Of a stretch of DNA of 8,267 bases, positions 7,217-8,267 are shown piece by piece. The notes under the pieces were generated by a model, which did no database searches, had not been told where the DNA came from, and worked only from the letters and a program-made list of their open reading frames with translations. Origin of the DNA: an uncultured Bacteroidales bacterium (GTDB lineage Bacteria > Bacteroidota > Bacteroidia > Bacteroidales > Bacteroidaceae); assembly GCA_937901185.1 (NCBI GenBank), contig CALCHR010000251.1, positions 1 to 8,267 of the forward strand, in the 5' to 3' direction. Each line of letters begins with the position of its first letter. Position 1 is the stretch's first letter. The translations under genes were made by a program, and so were the position numbers.

Positions 7217-7282
7217 AAACGATATTTTTTTATTGTAAAACTTTTCTCGTAATAAAATAAGACGTATATTTGCATATCGTTT
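7217..7282. promoter_or_regulatory. Promoter and possible operator of the 7305-8023 operon
   Basis: TATATTTG at 7265-7272 is a perfect TAnnTTTG -7 box; the -33 element is poor (TTTT at 7242-7245, 19-bp spacer), which suggests weak or regulated expression. A 9-bp inverted repeat brackets it: AAACGATAT at 7217-7225 and ATATCGTTT at 7274-7282, the right half lying at the expected transcription start. The core CGATAT recurs at 7813-7818 across the start codon of the regulator gene. Binding by the downstream XRE protein would be natural autoregulation, but this is inference from position and sequence only. Confidence 0.5.
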
Positions 7283-7304
7283 AACAATAAAAAAATAATG
7301 TATT

Positions 7305-7784
7305 ATGAAAAATCAGAGTATTTTTGTGTCGAAATTCTTGTGTTACATGGTGCTGGGGTATTGTTTTCTTTGGGCCTTGGCTGTGTTGATGGCTATTTTG
7401 AAGTATAGCAATGTAATCAACCTGGAGTTGATAGGCTTCAATATTGTGCCTCTTCAATGGATTGAGGATGATTCTGTAGTCATTATTCAATGGATTGAGA
7501 TGATAGGCTATATAGCAATCTCTGCTGTTATGATTGCCATATTATTGACTTTTGTTATTAAGTTGCTTAAAGGATTTAAGCGTGGTGAGGTGTTTACACG
7601 TTCTAATATGCGACTTCTTTATATGCTGGCTACAGCCTCGTTCTTCTTTGAACTTTTCCAGATGAACAAACATATAATCAGTGGGGTTAGGACTATCGTT
7701 TTTACGTCTGAGCTGCTTGTAACACCCATCATTATTCTATTTGTAGCTATGCTCTATAATCTTGCGGTTAAGGCTACTGAATAA
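7305..7784 (+). CDS. DUF2975-like four-helix membrane protein
   Basis: This 159-residue protein has four predicted membrane helices (about 10-32, 64-86, 103-119 and 134-155). Between helices 2 and 3 a short basic stretch KGFKRGEVFTRSNMRLL (89-105) matches the characteristic G..F......L loop of DUF2975 proteins. No enzymatic residues are evident and the family has no settled function. It is followed 32 bp later by a small XRE-type regulator. DUF2975 genes are commonly paired this way (Bacillus subtilis yoaS next to yozG is an example from memory), which supports both the family call and a shared transcript. The start ATG at 7305 is preceded by an A-rich leader. An overlapping ATG at 7298 opens a different frame of only about 36 codons and is disregarded. 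Use of GTG- and TTG-type codons is looser than in ppdK, consistent with low expression. Confidence 0.85.
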   Translation: MKNQSIFVSKFLCYMVLGYCFLWALAVLMAILKYSNVINLELIGFNIVPLQWIEDDSVVIIQWIEMIGYIAISAVMIAILLTFVIKLLKGFKRGEVFTRSNMRLLYMLATASFFFELFQMNKHIISGVRTIVFTSELLVTPIIILFVAMLYNLAVKATE

Positions 7785-7816
7785 AATAAACTGACTATCT
7801 AATATTATTTTTCGAT

Positions 7817-8023
7817 ATGAGTATCATTGTAAATCTTGATGTCATGATGGCCAAGCGCAAGATGTCGCTTAATGAACTCTCTGAGAGGGTTGGTATCACA
7901 ACTGCCAACTTGTCAATACTCAAGACGGGTAAGGCTAGAGCGATTAGAATGTCTACCCTCAATGCTATTTGTAAGGCATTGCAGTGTACGCCGGGTGATA
8001 TATTAGATTATATAGAGGATTGA
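7817..8023 (+). CDS. Small XRE/Cro-type DNA-binding regulator (YozG-like)
   Basis: This 68-residue protein is essentially a single helix-turn-helix domain of the short Cro/C1 type. Helix 2 is about SLNELSERVG (17-26), the turn and recognition helix about TTANLSILKTGKAR (28-41), then STLNAICKALQCTPGDIL (46-63), the classic C-terminal signature of the HTH_26/YozG subfamily. No sensory or dimerisation extension is present. It presumably binds DNA as a dimer and controls its own operon with the upstream DUF2975-like gene (inference from pairing). A CGATAT motif overlaps its start codon and is also found as an inverted pair at the operon promoter. It is co-oriented and 32 bp downstream of the membrane-protein gene, with no separate promoter motif in the gap. 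The start was chosen as the first ATG; the MSIIVNLDVMMAKRKMS N-terminus is typical of the subfamily. Confidence 0.93.
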   Translation: MSIIVNLDVMMAKRKMSLNELSERVGITTANLSILKTGKARAIRMSTLNAICKALQCTPGDILDYIED

Positions 8024-8024
8024 G

Positions 8025-8082
8025 ATAGTTCGTTGAGAACTATTCCTTCTTGTTGTGTGATCACTAACAGGAATAGTATCAA
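8025..8082 (+). other. Two mutually exclusive hairpins just after the regulator stop codon
   Basis: ATAGTTC (8025-8031) pairs perfectly with GAACTAT (8037-8043) around GTTGA. The overlapping ACTATTCCT (8039-8047) instead pairs perfectly with AGGAATAGT (8069-8077), extendable by TTGA (8033-8036) with TCAA (8079-8082) across a small internal loop. The two cannot form together because both use 8039-8043. The intervening loop contains the palindrome GTGATCAC (8057-8064). It lies in the 3' untranslated region before the terminator; it may affect transcript stability or processing, but no function is shown. Confidence 0.5.
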
Positions 8083-8092
8083 GTGTGACTAG

Positions 8093-8141
8093 AAAAGAAA
8101 CAGGATTCTGATAAGACAGAATCTTGTTTCTTTTAGTTTTT
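8093..8141 (+). terminator. Intrinsic terminator of the membrane protein/regulator operon
   Basis: The 18-bp stem runs from AAAAGAAACAGGATTCTG (8093-8110) to CAGAATCTTGTTTCTTTT (8117-8134), with one G-U pair and a 6-nt loop ATAAGA, followed by AGTTTTT. The stem is flanked by A and T runs on both sides, so it may work in both directions. It lies 69 bp after the regulator stop codon. Confidence 0.92.
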
Positions 8142-8213
8142 CCTACGATGTATCTGGCTTAGTTTTTATAAATGGTGGTAGGATAAATAGACATATCTAA
8201 ATAGCATCTAAAT

Positions 8214-8267
8214 CTTAGTAGCTTTCTAGGAAAACTTAGTAAACTACAAATTTTTCTTAGTAAACTC
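8214..8267. repeat. Right 21-bp-period tandem repeat array (runs off window edge)
   Basis: Units start at 8214, 8235 and 8256, each opening with CTTAGTA; the last is cut by the window edge. Unit 1 ends CTAGGAAAA, the same as the left-edge units, and units 2 and 3 contain TAGTAAAC, also present at 64-71, so both edge arrays belong to one family. Read rightward in the frame of CTT the array is open and gives a seven-residue repeat (LSSFLGK, LSKLQIF, LSKL), again because the unit is seven codons. There is no start codon in the visible part. The preceding 8142-8213 holds only AT-rich sequence with an ATCTAAAT direct repeat (8195-8202, 8206-8213). Confidence 0.75.

Noticed and set aside
7298..7407. 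Short frame starting at an ATG seven bases before the DUF2975-like gene
   Set aside because: It overlaps the membrane-protein gene in another frame, ends after about 36 codons and has no recognisable content; a leader-peptide role is possible but unsupported.
8141..8183. TCCTAC/GTAGGA inverted repeat after the second terminator
   Set aside because: Six-base arms separated by 31 bp are expected by chance in a region this size.

Overview
The window looks like ordinary chromosomal DNA from a member of the Bacteroidales (Bacteroides/Prevotella-type Bacteroidota). Three things point there. Promoters read as TAnnTTTG -7 boxes (a perfect one lies 35 bp before the large + strand gene). Shine-Dalgarno sequences are absent and leaders are A/T-rich. 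The genes are a Bacteroidales-style mfd, a 906-residue pyruvate phosphate dikinase (PPDK), and a membrane protein/XRE regulator pair. Genus cannot be fixed from the sequence alone.

Layout, left to right. Positions 1-84 hold a 21-bp-period tandem array that runs off the left edge. The minus strand then carries mfd (108-3476), preceded 49 bp upstream by a small 83-residue gene of unknown function (3526-3777). The two probably form one leftward operon from a promoter near 3827-3857. A 605-bp divergent intergenic region (3778-4382) follows. It contains an array of four 21-bp units, each centred on a palindrome (4071-4154), two further hairpins, and the ppdK promoter. ppdK (4383-7103, +) has all expected catalytic residues and ends in a strong 18-bp-stem terminator. 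A short AT-rich spacer leads to a probable two-gene operon: a four-helix DUF2975-like membrane protein (7305-7784) and a 68-residue XRE/Cro-type regulator (7817-8023), closed by a second strong terminator (8093-8134). The window ends in a third 21-bp-period array (8214-8267) that runs off the right edge.

Functionally the genes are independent: transcription-coupled DNA repair (mfd), pyruvate/PEP interconversion (ppdK), and a small, probably self-regulated membrane-protein/regulator module. There is no evidence of a phage, insertion sequence, CRISPR array, tRNA or rRNA. The unusual material is all intergenic. Three separate arrays keep the same 21-bp period, share a TAGT(A/T)(A/T)-like core, and each leave a 7-codon-phase reading frame open without a usable start codon. 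The middle array additionally preserves dyad symmetry while its core sequence changes. This repeat family is the best candidate here for something poorly described.
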